This document shows positions 25,693-34,429 of a stretch of 64,000 bases of DNA, piece after piece. The position numbers and the translations under genes are program-made. The notes under the pieces were generated by a model. It saw only the letters and a list, made by a program, of their open reading frames with translations. It was not told the DNA's origin and ran no database searches. How positions within the stretch are numbered: the first letter of the stretch is position 1; every line of letters begins with the position of its first letter. The stretch is taken from NCBI GenBank assembly GCA_046297455.1, contig JBKBIT010000004.1, forward strand, positions 62,001 to 126,000, read 5' to 3'. The stretch comes from ZYF759 sp046297455 (GTDB lineage: Bacteria; Pseudomonadota; Alphaproteobacteria; Rhizobiales; Rhizobiaceae).

Positions 25693-26598
25693 ATGCGACA
25701 CCTGCAGACGTTCCGCTTGATCGAGGCAGTGGCCCGAGCGGGCTCGATGCGCAAGGCCGCGGAGGACATGAACATCACCGCCTCGGCGCTGCTTCGCCGC
25801 ATCCAGCGTTTCGAGGAAGAATTCGGCACCGAGGTCTTCGAGCGCCTGCCAGGGGGCGTGCGGCTCAATCCGGCCGGCGAACTTGTGCTGCACCATTACC
25901 GGGCGACGGCATCCGATCTATCGCGCGTCCAGAGCCAGGTGGCCGATCTGACTGGCGAAAGACGGGGCCATGTTTCGATCGGCTGCTCGCAGGCGCTGCT
26001 GCCCTATTTTCTGCCACAGCAGATCGCCCTTTATCGCGCCGAGCACCCGGGTGTGACGTTCTCGGTCAATATCCGGGACAGGGCGCAGGCTGAGCAGGAA
26101 CTCGCCACCTATTCGAGCGATCTCGCCCTGGTGTTCGAGCCTGTCTATCTGGTCGACTTCCAGGTGATCGAGACCATCCTGCAGCCGGTGAGCGCGGTGA
26201 TGCGGGTGGACCACCCACTGGCCAAGCAGAGCGAATTGCGGTTGCGTGATTGCCTGGACGTGCCTCACGTGGCACCGGCGCCGAAATATGGCGTGCGCCA
26301 CCTCCTCGATTTCGCGGCCCGTCGAGGCCAGCGGCGCGTCTCGCCGCTGGTCGAGACCGAAAGCTTCGAGCTCATACGCCACTACGTTCTCCACGAACGC
26401 GTCATTGGCTTCCAGATCCCGATCGGTCTGCACGGCTTCGACGATTCGCGGCTGGTCCATCGTCCGATTTCCGAACGCGATCTGCCGCCCGGCAATCTCA
26501 TCCTCGGGCAGATGCGGGGGCGTACCCTGCCAGTGTCGTCGGCACGATTTGCGATGCAGCTTGCCGCCGCACTCAAATCATACGGCTCATCAGGGTGA
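25693..26598 (+). CDS. LysR-family transcriptional regulator of the ureide operon
   Basis: A 301-residue LysR regulator with the HTH at about residues 1-60 (LIEAVARAGSMRKAAEDMNITASALLRRIQRFEEEFG) and a periplasmic-binding-like effector domain after residue 90. ATG 25693 has an excellent GGGAGGTGG site and was preferred to the frame start at 25657, which would read through the palindrome. It diverges from allophanate hydrolase (130 bp apart) and most likely activates that operon in response to an imported nitrogen compound or intermediate. Confidence 0.9.
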   Translation: MRHLQTFRLIEAVARAGSMRKAAEDMNITASALLRRIQRFEEEFGTEVFERLPGGVRLNPAGELVLHHYRATASDLSRVQSQVADLTGERRGHVSIGCSQALLPYFLPQQIALYRAEHPGVTFSVNIRDRAQAEQELATYSSDLALVFEPVYLVDFQVIETILQPVSAVMRVDHPLAKQSELRLRDCLDVPHVAPAPKYGVRHLLDFAARRGQRRVSPLVETESFELIRHYVLHERVIGFQIPIGLHGFDDSRLVHRPISERDLPPGNLILGQMRGRTLPVSSARFAMQLAAALKSYGSSG

Positions 26599-26769
26599 AG
26601 TCGTTGGAATGATTGTGCGCGTCACGTTCGACGCCAAACCGGACCGTTGATTTGTGTCCCCAGCGGAGATTGCCAGCCGCAATTCGCCGGCCATCTGCTC
26701 GTGGATTTGCCGGGTAGGTATGGCTTGCGGCTCGACAAGCCCCAGGTTTCCGTGGATGCGCCAGATAGT

Positions 26770-26798
26770 GGCGGGCTTTCCCCCGGCCGAAGCCCGCC
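26770..26798. terminator. Bidirectional terminator-like hairpin
   Basis: A perfect 9-bp stem, GGCGGGCTT (26770-26778) with AAGCCCGCC (26790-26798), around an 11-nt loop lies between the convergent LysR gene and ABC1 kinase gene, only 7 bp beyond the kinase stop. The T-rich end of the left arm would provide a short U tract on the minus-strand transcript. Confidence 0.6.
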
Positions 26799-26805
26799 TG
26801 GTGCC

Positions 26806-28128
26806 TTAGCGGTAGCGCTCCACCAGCGAGCGCAGGCCGACGCGAGCCTTCAGGCGCGTGGCCAGCAGATACATGCCCCCGATCTTGCGATGCAGGAACA
26901 GCGTGTCGGCCGGTGGCACATGCATGAGCTCGCGGTCCGAACCGATCGCCAGGCCCATGTCGCGCAGGCGGGCCAGAAGATCCGAGCGGCCGAAATCGAA
27001 CGGCGCCTCCTGGCGAAGCGGTGCCATCGCCATGTCGAACATGCGCTGGATCAACTCCTGACGGTTCCTGCCGGTCGCCGGGCCGAAATAGCCGATCGCC
27101 AGCATCGCCTCCCGAATGCGTTGGCGGTCGCCGTCCAGGCCGGCGTTGAGCAATGCCCGAAAATCCCGACTCTGTCGTTCGTCGACCGTCCGAACCGCCC
27201 CGAAATCCAGCAGAACCAGGCGGCGGCTTGCGGGATCGAAGGCGTAGTTGGCGAGGTTGGGGTCTGTCTGCATGGCACGGAACTCGAAGAGTTCACGCAA
27301 GACGAGATCTATCAGCTGCGCAGCCGCCCAGTCGCGTGTCTCCTGGCTGGCATGCTCCAGTGTCTCGATGGAACGGCCGGCCACGAAGGACATTGCCAGG
27401 ACCCGCGACGTGCAGAAATCCTCTTGAACCTCCGGCACCACAAATGCTTCGGAACCTGCAAGATGGACCGCAAAACGCCGCAACTGGGCGGCCTCTGCGA
27501 CGTAGTCGGCCTCTTCATGCAATTGTTGCTTGGCCGCGCGCAAAAGCGGTGAAACATCCACGCCACCCGGCAACAGCCCCGGCAGGCGCAAGAGGGTCGC
27601 GATGTTGTCGACATCGCTGTCGATGCTTGCCCGCACGCCGGGATATTGCACCTTCACCGCAAGCAGCCGTCCATCTGTGGTGCGGGCGCGGTGCACCTGG
27701 CCGATCGAGGCCGCCGCAAAGGGGTGATGGTCGAACTGGCTGAAGCGCGACTGCCAGTTATTGCCCCATTCCGCATCGAGTACGCCCCGCAACTGGCGGG
27801 CCGGCATGTGGCGGACATCCGCTCGCAGGCTTGAGAGGATTTCAGTCAATTCAGCCGGCAGAACGATGCCGGTGTCCATGGACAGCATCTGGCCGAGTTT
27901 GAGCGCCGCACCGCGCATTTGCGACAGCCCTGAGGTGAGCCGAAGGGCATTGGCGGGCGACAGCACAAGGTCGGCAAGGTCCGGCCGCCTGCCGCTGGCC
28001 ATCTGCCTGAGACCGCCCGCCACGACACCGCCGGCAATGCCTGCAACCATGCCGCCCAACTGGAACAGCCTGGCGCCTCGGCCGCTGGGCACCGGCGTCC
28101 CTTTTTGCCTTGGATAACGATCGGTCAC
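26806..28128 (-). CDS. ABC1-family atypical kinase (AarF/UbiB-like)
   Basis: A 440-residue member of the ABC1/ADCK/UbiB family. The family KxGQ motif is ALKLGQMLSMD (about residue 75), the Ala-rich loop is PFAAASIGQVHRA, the invariant Lys is in LAVKVQYPG and the metal-binding Asp in LVLLDFGAV. Family members support ubiquinone synthesis or lipid homeostasis; this short, soluble-looking form lacks the C-terminal membrane helices of UbiB. It begins at GTG 28128, overlapping the flavoprotein stop (GTGA), as the last gene of a three-gene leftward set. Confidence 0.88.
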   Translation of the reverse strand: MTDRYPRQKGTPVPSGRGARLFQLGGMVAGIAGGVVAGGLRQMASGRRPDLADLVLSPANALRLTSGLSQMRGAALKLGQMLSMDTGIVLPAELTEILSSLRADVRHMPARQLRGVLDAEWGNNWQSRFSQFDHHPFAAASIGQVHRARTTDGRLLAVKVQYPGVRASIDSDVDNIATLLRLPGLLPGGVDVSPLLRAAKQQLHEEADYVAEAAQLRRFAVHLAGSEAFVVPEVQEDFCTSRVLAMSFVAGRSIETLEHASQETRDWAAAQLIDLVLRELFEFRAMQTDPNLANYAFDPASRRLVLLDFGAVRTVDERQSRDFRALLNAGLDGDRQRIREAMLAIGYFGPATGRNRQELIQRMFDMAMAPLRQEAPFDFGRSDLLARLRDMGLAIGSDRELMHVPPADTLFLHRKIGGMYLLATRLKARVGLRSLVERYR

Positions 28129-29144
28129 GCGCTGCGCGCCTTGTCCAGTGCCGGAGCGCTGCCCGCATCGAAAACCTGCTTGATGTGGCGCGCCAGCTCG
28201 AGTGCCGACAGGACGACCTCCTCGATTCGGCTGGAGGCGGTCCAGTCTCCCGTCGCTGCGACCCCAAGCGGCAGATCGAGCACCGGCCCGGAGCGCTGCG
28301 TCCTGGACACCAGGGCGGAACGCCACCGATGCGCCTTCACCAGCGCCGGTTCTGGCAGGGGAAAGGGCATCGCCCTTGCCAGCGCTTCGAGCAGGATCGG
28401 TTCCAGCAAACGCGCAGCCGTGTCGGCATGTTGCCGTGACCACTCGCTGCGCGTATGGGCAACGATGCGCGCAACTCCCCGATCCCGGCCGGGTTTGCTG
28501 CTGTCGACCGAGACCCATTTGATCGGTCCGTCCATGATCTTGGCCGCGATCCAGTCCTGCTCCCATGGCCTGTCGAGTGCCACCATGAGCGCATGGCATG
28601 GTTTCATCCGCGGGTGCTCCAGGCTGGGCACATCGGCGACATTGGCGAACAGGGCCTGCGTTTGGTTTGGAGTCGTCGTCGAGACAACGAGATCGAAGGC
28701 ACCGAGCGCTTCGCCTTCGGACGATGCCAGATGGATCGGCCCTGCGGCGTCAGACAGCGGGGCGACCTCGAAATTCGTTCGAATATCGAGGCCTCCGGCA
28801 AGGTGGCGGGCGATGGCGTTCATGCCGGGCACGCCGACGAAATGGCGCTCCCGCCAATAGCGTGGCCCCGTGATGCGGCCGGCACGCAAATTGACGACCC
28901 GGCCCGACCATTCAGCCACGAGCCCCGCCTCTTGCAGGGGTGCCAGCCAGGCCTGAAACTGCGGCGTCCTGATGGTAAAGCATTGCGCGCCGTGATCGAA
29001 GGCATGGTCGCCCTCGCGACGCGTGGCCGTGCGTCCGCCCACGCCGCGGCCTTTCTCGAAGACCGTGACCTCCCCAATGTCATGGAGCGCGCGGGCCAGC
29101 GTGAGGCCGCCGATACCTGCGCCGATGATGGCGATCCGCTTCAT
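28125..29144 (-). CDS. Renalase-like NAD(P)/FAD-dependent oxidoreductase
   Basis: A 339-residue flavoprotein of the amine-oxidase/renalase type. It opens with the dinucleotide fold IAIIGAGIGGLTLARAL and has GVGGRTATRR at about residues 35-45 and a C-terminal FAD segment LPLGVAATGDW. The family is associated with oxidation of off-target dihydropyridine forms of NAD(P)H; this enzyme's substrate is unknown. It is flanked by ATGA and GTGA overlaps with DUF3429 and the ABC1 kinase. Confidence 0.85.
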   Translation of the reverse strand: MKRIAIIGAGIGGLTLARALHDIGEVTVFEKGRGVGGRTATRREGDHAFDHGAQCFTIRTPQFQAWLAPLQEAGLVAEWSGRVVNLRAGRITGPRYWRERHFVGVPGMNAIARHLAGGLDIRTNFEVAPLSDAAGPIHLASSEGEALGAFDLVVSTTTPNQTQALFANVADVPSLEHPRMKPCHALMVALDRPWEQDWIAAKIMDGPIKWVSVDSSKPGRDRGVARIVAHTRSEWSRQHADTAARLLEPILLEALARAMPFPLPEPALVKAHRWRSALVSRTQRSGPVLDLPLGVAATGDWTASSRIEEVVLSALELARHIKQVFDAGSAPALDKARSA

Positions 29145-29593
29145 GCGATGATCCCGATCAGCAGGCAGGTGCCGACGACGATGGCGCTGATGGTCAGGCG
29201 CAACCGCCAGAACCAGTCTGGCCAGATGCCAGTCCGGTGCAGCAATTGGTCGATCGCAGTGAGTGCGGCGAACAGGGCAGCAAAGGCGAGGAAACCGATA
29301 GAGGCCGGCGCCATGGCGGCCGCCCACGCCGCGAGCGCAGCAACATTGCTCCCCAGAAGCAGCGGCACCGACGGTGCGCGCGGCGCAAGAAGGGCCACCC
29401 CCCAGTGCATGCCGCAGAGAAAGGAGGCGATCACGGCGGCGTAGATCTGGATGTGACCAGTCAACGCACCGTCCCAGAACACCATGCCTGCCAGCCCCGC
29501 CACGAAGGGCAGGACCCCGGCCCAGGCCAGCCCCCATGCAATGCGCGCGGTCAAAAGCCTGTCTCGTTCAGCGGAGGCGGGAAATGATGTCAT
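29141..29593 (-). CDS. DUF3429 membrane protein
   Basis: A 150-residue protein with about five hydrophobic helices and the DUF3429 pattern (GLAWAGVLPF near the start, IQIYAAVIASFLCGMHWGVAL in the middle). Function is unknown. It starts the three-gene operon with the renalase-like flavoprotein and the ABC1 kinase, overlapping the former by ATGA. Confidence 0.85.
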   Translation of the reverse strand: MTSFPASAERDRLLTARIAWGLAWAGVLPFVAGLAGMVFWDGALTGHIQIYAAVIASFLCGMHWGVALLAPRAPSVPLLLGSNVAALAAWAAAMAPASIGFLAFAALFAALTAIDQLLHRTGIWPDWFWRLRLTISAIVVGTCLLIGIIA

Positions 29594-30041
29594 GGTCGCA
29601 TTACGCTTTTGGGGCCAGGTCCGATCACATCGGCGAGGCGGAACTGCGAGTGCCGATCTTCTGCCTGCCGACCGTTGCGAGCAATGCTTGCCGGAGCCTG
29701 TTCCTCAAAGCGGAAACACCTGCCTGATCGTTGATGCGACGTGCGCCTCGCCGAGAGAAGGGAACGCGCAAAGCTGCCTTCTCCGCCTGCATGGCCACAG
29801 TGACGGTCATGGTCTTGGCCGAGAAAAGTGCTCTGCTCGTCCACCAAATCATCGGTGAGCCAATGCTCTGAGCGCATAGCGTTGATTGCAACTTGAAAGA
29901 CAAAGGGGAGTGGGGGCAGATGATGGTCGCCATATTTACTGTGTGAAATAGAATAGTCAGAAGATTTTTATTTGAAAATTAAAATTATCTCCTGATCAGG
30001 CATTAACGCCGGATGCCTTAATATATCGGTAGACAATGTAG
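29594..30041. other. Intergenic region with AT-rich segment before the cyclase gene
   Basis: No convincing gene is visible in these 448 bp. Short frames at 29590-29933 on the minus strand lack family character, although the stretch containing KAALRVPFSRRGARR could be a decayed coding fragment. From about 29925 to 30035 the sequence is notably AT-rich, unlike the surroundings, and includes a perfect palindrome CCTGATCAGG at 29991-30000. This part probably carries the promoter of the diguanylate cyclase gene. Confidence 0.4.
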
Positions 30042-30905
30042 GTGGTAGAGGTGGCCCTTCTCTCCAGCATTTCTGCGCGAAGCTGGTTGAAACTGACACA
30101 ATGGACCGTTTTCGGAACACTGGGTTGCGTGGCGATTTGCGTTGGCGTCACCTACGTATTGTTTAGCGACAAACCGTCAGACGTGTTTGTTAAAGCGATT
30201 GCCAGCGCTACGGTTTTGCCTACCCTCCTGGCCGGTCCACTATTCTTCTTCCTTTCGCTGAAGCTGCGCGAACTGGCGATTGCCAACCATCGCTTGAGCA
30301 AGTTGGCGTCGATCGATAGTCTTACAGGGTGCCTCAATCGTGGCGCTTTTGCGCGTATCGTCGACGAGTTTCTGGGAATCAAGCGACCCAACCAAACGCA
30401 TGGCGGAGCGCTGTTGGTCATCGACGCGGACCATTTCAAGTCGATCAATGACCGCTTCGGGCATCACCGCGGCGATGAGGCGCTAGTGCTCGTTTCAAAT
30501 ACCATCCGTTCGACACTGAGCAAAGGCGATAGGTTGGGCAGGCTCGGCGGAGAAGAGTTCGGCGTCTTCCTGCAGGACGTCGATCTGGCCGAGGGTTCGA
30601 CGGTGGCAGAATGCATCCGCCAAAGCATCAGCAGCCTCGACTTCAGGGTCGATGGCCTACGATGTAAGCTGTCGGTGAGCATCGGTGGCGCGGTATTTGC
30701 CCGGCACATGGAGTTTGCCGACCTGTTTCGGATTGCTGACAAGCAACTCTATGCTGCCAAGAACGGCGGACGTGACAGGATCGAGATGATCTGCGTTCCA
30801 GAACGAGAGTACGCCGATCACCTCGATCATCGGCCGCCGGCGCAAAGCCGACGACCTCCCGCCGGAACCGGCACATCTACCTATGCAAGCTTGGTCAGCG
30901 GTTGA
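30042..30905 (+). CDS. Diguanylate cyclase with two membrane helices (GGDEF)
   Basis: A 287-residue protein predicted to make cyclic di-GMP. Two membrane segments (about 22-42 and 56-74) precede a GGDEF domain beginning at DSLTGCLNR (about 92-100), with the active loop GGEEF at 169-173. The inhibitory site that normally reads Arg-x-x-Asp is Ser-Lys-Gly-Asp here, so product inhibition may be absent. The C-terminal 30 residues are Pro/Arg-rich. The start is GTG 30042 or GTG 30051; the only nearby ATG is followed at once by a stop. Confidence 0.87.
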   Translation: MVEVALLSSISARSWLKLTQWTVFGTLGCVAICVGVTYVLFSDKPSDVFVKAIASATVLPTLLAGPLFFFLSLKLRELAIANHRLSKLASIDSLTGCLNRGAFARIVDEFLGIKRPNQTHGGALLVIDADHFKSINDRFGHHRGDEALVLVSNTIRSTLSKGDRLGRLGGEEFGVFLQDVDLAEGSTVAECIRQSISSLDFRVDGLRCKLSVSIGGAVFARHMEFADLFRIADKQLYAAKNGGRDRIEMICVPEREYADHLDHRPPAQSRRPPAGTGTSTYASLVSG

Positions 30906-30960
30906 TCGAGAAGCCTGCGACGTTAAAATGATTACAAGGTTGTGAGCCCCCGCCGCAGGA

Positions 30961-30979
30961 GCTCGGGCGGACACCGAGC
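30961..30979. terminator. Weak hairpin after the cyclase gene
   Basis: A 6-bp stem GCTCGG / CCGAGC with a 7-nt loop lies 56 bp after the diguanylate cyclase stop. No U tract follows, so terminator function is only possible. Confidence 0.3.
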
Positions 30980-31084
30980 CTACCTTGTGTTGGGAAAACC
31001 CGTCGACTCCGGTTCAATTTCGCTGGCAATCAGCTAAGCCAGCCGCGGCGGCTTCTGGTCGCCTGATCCCGGAGATGCCAACCC

Positions 31085-31774
31085 ATGCAGCCTCATCATT
31101 TCTGGCAGACGCTGCTCGCACCGGCCACACATGACACATCGGCAAATGTGGTCTTTCGCGATGCCTTTCCTGCCGTTCTCCCTGATGGGCGGCAATTGCT
31201 GTTGCCGATCCGGGTGCTGCCAGGCGATGGCAGCAGAGCCGTGGCGTCGCTGATCGTCAACCAGGCTAGCTTTCAGGTAGAGGATGCGTTGTGCGATGCG
31301 ATGTGTTCGCTGGCCAGGCGCTTCGAACCAGACGTCATCGTTGGCGTTCCGACCCTCGGATTGCCGCTTGCCAACGGAGTTGCGCGGCGCCTTGGCCACG
31401 ATCGCATGGTCGCACTCGGGACGTCGCGAAAGTTCTGGTACCGGGATGAGCTTTCGCAGCCGATGCGGTCAATTACCAGTCCCGACCAGGAGAAGCGCAT
31501 CTATCTCGATCCCCGCATGTTGCCGTTGCTGCAGGACAAGAGGGTTGTGGTGGTTGACGACGTTGTCAGCACGGGGACATCCATGGCTTCGGTGCTGACG
31601 CTGTTGTCGGATGCAGGGATCACGGTGACTGGCGTGGTCGCCGCCATGCTGCAAAGTCGCCGCTTCGAGAAGATGTTGACCGACATTTGCCTGCCGAAGA
31701 CGCCGCCGATCGTTGGCGCCATCGCCTCGCCCCTGTTGCGACAGGTCGGTGACGGTTGGATCGCAGACGCCTGA
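31085..31774 (+). CDS. Phosphoribosyltransferase-family protein
   Basis: A 229-residue type I phosphoribosyltransferase. The PRPP loop VVVVDDVVSTGTS is at about residues 154-166, and a Pro-Thr-Leu-Gly-Leu-Pro-Leu-Ala-rich strand near residues 95-103 would close the active site. The nearest known family would be adenine-type or orotate-type PRTases, but the base specificity is not readable. It lies just upstream of the pseudouridine genes and a purine-related region, which would suit nucleobase salvage. Confidence 0.8.
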   Translation: MQPHHFWQTLLAPATHDTSANVVFRDAFPAVLPDGRQLLLPIRVLPGDGSRAVASLIVNQASFQVEDALCDAMCSLARRFEPDVIVGVPTLGLPLANGVARRLGHDRMVALGTSRKFWYRDELSQPMRSITSPDQEKRIYLDPRMLPLLQDKRVVVVDDVVSTGTSMASVLTLLSDAGITVTGVVAAMLQSRRFEKMLTDICLPKTPPIVGAIASPLLRQVGDGWIADA

Positions 31775-32097
31775 CCCTTCTTCTGACGGTTGAGAGCAAG
31801 TCATCGGGTCCCGGCGGACGAGTGCAGATTTCCCGGCCAGCTTCCCTGTCGGTCCTCCCTTTCGGCTTCTGCCGCGTCTTTCTCGGTCCCCGAACCTCTG
31901 CCGGGTTCCCGCCGACATTTCGTCGCGATCAGCCCCTCCCGAAGGCCTGGCTGGTCACGCGCTCGATCCTCTTCCGCTGGAACTCGGCAATTGTTCGCTC
32001 CCGGCAGGTCGCTCCAGTCGAGCCTTCTAAACAAATGTTGACAACCAAAACTGTTGCCGTCAAATCCGAAAATTACTGATTGCAGCGAGTGCACGAC
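31775..32097. other. Intergenic region with likely promoter of the pseudouridine genes
   Basis: No gene is seen. The last 70 bp are AT-rich and contain TTGACA at 32038-32043 with CAAATC 17 bp downstream as a possible -35/-10 pair, and a TTGCCGT heptamer at 32054-32060 that recurs in the inverted repeats at 34314-34368. Confidence 0.4.
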
Positions 32098-33213
32098 ATG
32101 GCCGAACTGACCTCCCAGGAAGCAGCGGTTCTCGAGCACGTCTCCCGCAATCCGCTCGCCGGGCAGCAGGAAATCGCGGACGCGCTCGGCATCGCCCGCT
32201 CGACGGTGGCCGCCCATATCGTGCAGCTGGTGAAGTCCGGCCATATTCTGGGGCGCGGCTATCTGCTGCCAGAACCGGGTCACATCGTGTGTATTGGCGG
32301 CGCGGTATACGATCGCAAGCATCGCCTTCATGCGCCGCTGGAAATGGAAACCTCCAATCCGGTCGAGAGCTTCAATTCCTTCGGCGGCGTAGCTCGAAAT
32401 GTCGCGGAGAACCTTGCGCTTCTCGGTGAGAAGCCAGTCTTCATCTCGGCCGTTGGCGACGACCAGGACGGCCACCACCTGCTGACCCATCTGCGCGGCC
32501 GCGGTGTCGATGTGAGCAGGGTCATGGTGGTGCCGGGTCGCAAGACTGCCGAGTACGGTGCCGTCTTGAGCCCGAATGGCGATCTCGTGCTCGGGATCGC
32601 CGACATGGCTATTTTCGACATGCTGACGCCAGAGACCTTGGCGCGGACATTGCCGCATCTGGCTTCGGCATCTTGGGTCTTTGCCGACACAAATCTCCCG
32701 GTTGAGACGCTGATTGCATTGATGAAGCGACAGGGGGGTGGACGTTACCAACTGGCAGTCGATGCCGTTTCGACGCCCAAGGCGCGCAAGCTTCCCGTCG
32801 ACCTGACAGGCATAGATCTGCTCTTTCTGAACGCGGACGAGGCCGCGGTCATCCTCTCGCAGCCGCGTGCACAAACGCCGAAACAGGCGCTGGATGCGGC
32901 TCGCGCCCTGCGCGACAGGGGTGCTGGATGTGCGCAGGTTTCCATAGGCGCAAAAGGAATTGCCATTGCCGGGCAGGGGATCGAGAAGTTGGTCGAGGCG
33001 GTTGCAGCGGCGGTGGTCGACATCACGGGGGCCGGCGATTCGGCGATCGCCGGGACGCTGTTCGGGCTTCTGTCAGGCAAGAAGATTGAGGAGGCCGCGC
33101 GTCTCGGCAGTCTGATGGGGGCCCTCACCATCGAAACGATCGGAACCGTGCGCGCGGATCTGAGCCGCGCCACTCTCGAAAATCATGCACGTGCACGCCT
33201 CGACTCTGAGTAG
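32098..33213 (+). CDS. psuK: Pseudouridine kinase with N-terminal winged helix (PfkB family)
   Basis: A 371-residue PfkB sugar kinase that would phosphorylate pseudouridine to pseudouridine 5'-phosphate. Residues 1-60 form an extra DNA-binding-like HTH (EAAVLEHVSRNPLAGQQEIADALGIARSTVAAHI), a known variant in this kinase group. The kinase part starts at HIVCIGGAVYDRK and ends with the catalytic DITGAGDSAIAGTL motif. ATG 32098 is chosen over an in-frame TTG 18 bp upstream. It overlaps the frame of the next gene, psuG, and the pair forms the two-step pseudouridine pathway. Confidence 0.9.
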   Translation: MAELTSQEAAVLEHVSRNPLAGQQEIADALGIARSTVAAHIVQLVKSGHILGRGYLLPEPGHIVCIGGAVYDRKHRLHAPLEMETSNPVESFNSFGGVARNVAENLALLGEKPVFISAVGDDQDGHHLLTHLRGRGVDVSRVMVVPGRKTAEYGAVLSPNGDLVLGIADMAIFDMLTPETLARTLPHLASASWVFADTNLPVETLIALMKRQGGGRYQLAVDAVSTPKARKLPVDLTGIDLLFLNADEAAVILSQPRAQTPKQALDAARALRDRGAGCAQVSIGAKGIAIAGQGIEKLVEAVAAAVVDITGAGDSAIAGTLFGLLSGKKIEEAARLGSLMGALTIETIGTVRADLSRATLENHARARLDSE

Positions 33214-33232
33214 CGGGCGGATGGAGACAACA

Positions 33233-34165
33233 ATGCAAATTACCAAGGGGCTTTCCCTCGATATCGCCAACGAAGTCGCCGAAGCACTCTCGGCAGGGGA
33301 TGCGGTCGTCGCTCTCGAGTCGACCATCGTCACCCATGGAATGCCCTACCCAAAGAACGTGGAGACGGCGCGAGCGGTCGAACAACGTATCCGTGCCGAA
33401 GGTGCCGTGCCGGCAACGATCGCCGTGTTGCGGGGAAGGATCAAGGTCGGGCTGACGGACGAAGAGCTCGAGGCTCTTGTCAGCGACCGCGACTGCGTCA
33501 AGGCCTCGGGGCGCGATCTCGCGGTCGCGATAACGCGCGGTCAATCGGCGGGCACGACCGTTTCTTCGACGATGCTCATTGCCGCGCGCGCCGGCATCGG
33601 CGTGTTCGCGACCGGGGGCATTGGCGGCGTCCATCGCGGTGCGGAGGAGACGTTCGATATTTCCGCCGACCTGACCGAACTGGGCACGACCGAAGTCGCC
33701 GTCGTCTGCGCGGGCATGAAGTCGATCCTCGATATCCCCAAGACGCTCGAATATCTCGAGACCATGCGCGTACCGGTCGTCGCTTACGGTACAGACGCTT
33801 TCCCCGCCTTCTTTGCCCGTGAATCCGGCCTTGCCGCCGACCATCGGCTCGACACGCCCGAGGAACTGGCCGCCGCCATCTCGACCCATTTCGCGCTGGG
33901 GACCGGTACCGGTTTCCTCGTCGCCAATCCGGTGCCCGTGGACGAAGCCATCCCGGCCGAAGAAATCGAGCAGGTGATCGCCGATGCCGTCGCCGAAGCC
34001 GCTGACAAAGGCGTCACCCGCAAGGAGGTGACGCCATTCCTCCTGGATCGCATCAATCGCGCAACCGAGGGACGCAGCCTGAAGGCCAACATCGCGCTGG
34101 TCCTGAACAATGCGAGCCTCGCCGCCCGCATAGCCGTCGCCAGGAGCAAGGCGCAGAAAGGCTGA
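33233..34165 (+). CDS. psuG: Pseudouridine-5'-phosphate glycosidase
   Basis: This enzyme splits the C-C glycosidic bond of pseudouridine 5'-phosphate to uracil and ribose 5-phosphate. The 310-residue length, ALESTIVTHGMPYP with catalytic Glu29, the Lys163 Schiff-base candidate in CAGMKSILDIPKTLE, and the metal-site region TGGIGGVHRGAEETFDISADL all fit PsuG. ATG 33233 follows GGATGGAG and comes 19 bp after psuK. Uracil and ribose released here feed pyrimidine salvage and carbon metabolism. Confidence 0.95.
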   Translation: MQITKGLSLDIANEVAEALSAGDAVVALESTIVTHGMPYPKNVETARAVEQRIRAEGAVPATIAVLRGRIKVGLTDEELEALVSDRDCVKASGRDLAVAITRGQSAGTTVSSTMLIAARAGIGVFATGGIGGVHRGAEETFDISADLTELGTTEVAVVCAGMKSILDIPKTLEYLETMRVPVVAYGTDAFPAFFARESGLAADHRLDTPEELAAAISTHFALGTGTGFLVANPVPVDEAIPAEEIEQVIADAVAEAADKGVTRKEVTPFLLDRINRATEGRSLKANIALVLNNASLAARIAVARSKAQKG

Positions 34166-34313
34166 CCTGGCATGGCCGCCACGCCGGCACACGTCGCCTG
34201 ACCGGCGATCATCAGGAGAAGCCGCTCCAGAAACCTTCGCGGAGCTTGGGCTTCCTGCCGATGTCCATATGCGGCGGTCAACCGGACTTGCCCAACGGAA
34301 TTTGACCAACAAT

Positions 34314-34368
34314 ACGGCAACAATCAAGTTTGCCGTAGAAATGGGCAATAAACGGCAACTATTGCCCA
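34314..34368. promoter_or_regulatory. Array of inverted repeats upstream of the sigma-54 promoter
   Basis: Two interleaved inverted repeats are visible. ACGGCAA (34314-34320) pairs with TTGCCGT (34330-34336) over 9 bp. TGGGCAATA (34342-34350) pairs with TATTGCCCA (34360-34368) over 9 bp, whose spacer contains another ACGGCAA (34352-34358). They lie about 90-140 bp upstream of the predicted transcription start, the usual distance of enhancer-binding-protein sites for sigma-54 promoters. The sequence does not match the NtrC consensus, so the bound protein is unidentified. Confidence 0.6.
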
Positions 34369-34429
34369 GCCGTCCGGCACTGGATTTGCGGCGTCGACCG
34401 TCAAGGCCGGAATCGGGCGCGTTGCGATC

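Noticed and set aside
26647..27552. A plus-strand frame of 301 codons after the LysR gene.
   Set aside because: It is antisense to the ABC1 kinase gene, whose motifs are unambiguous.
29590..29933. Minus-strand open frames of about 95-102 codons before the diguanylate cyclase gene.
   Set aside because: Their residue composition is not protein-like beyond a short stretch, no ribosome site is seen and they overlap each other; treated as intergenic.
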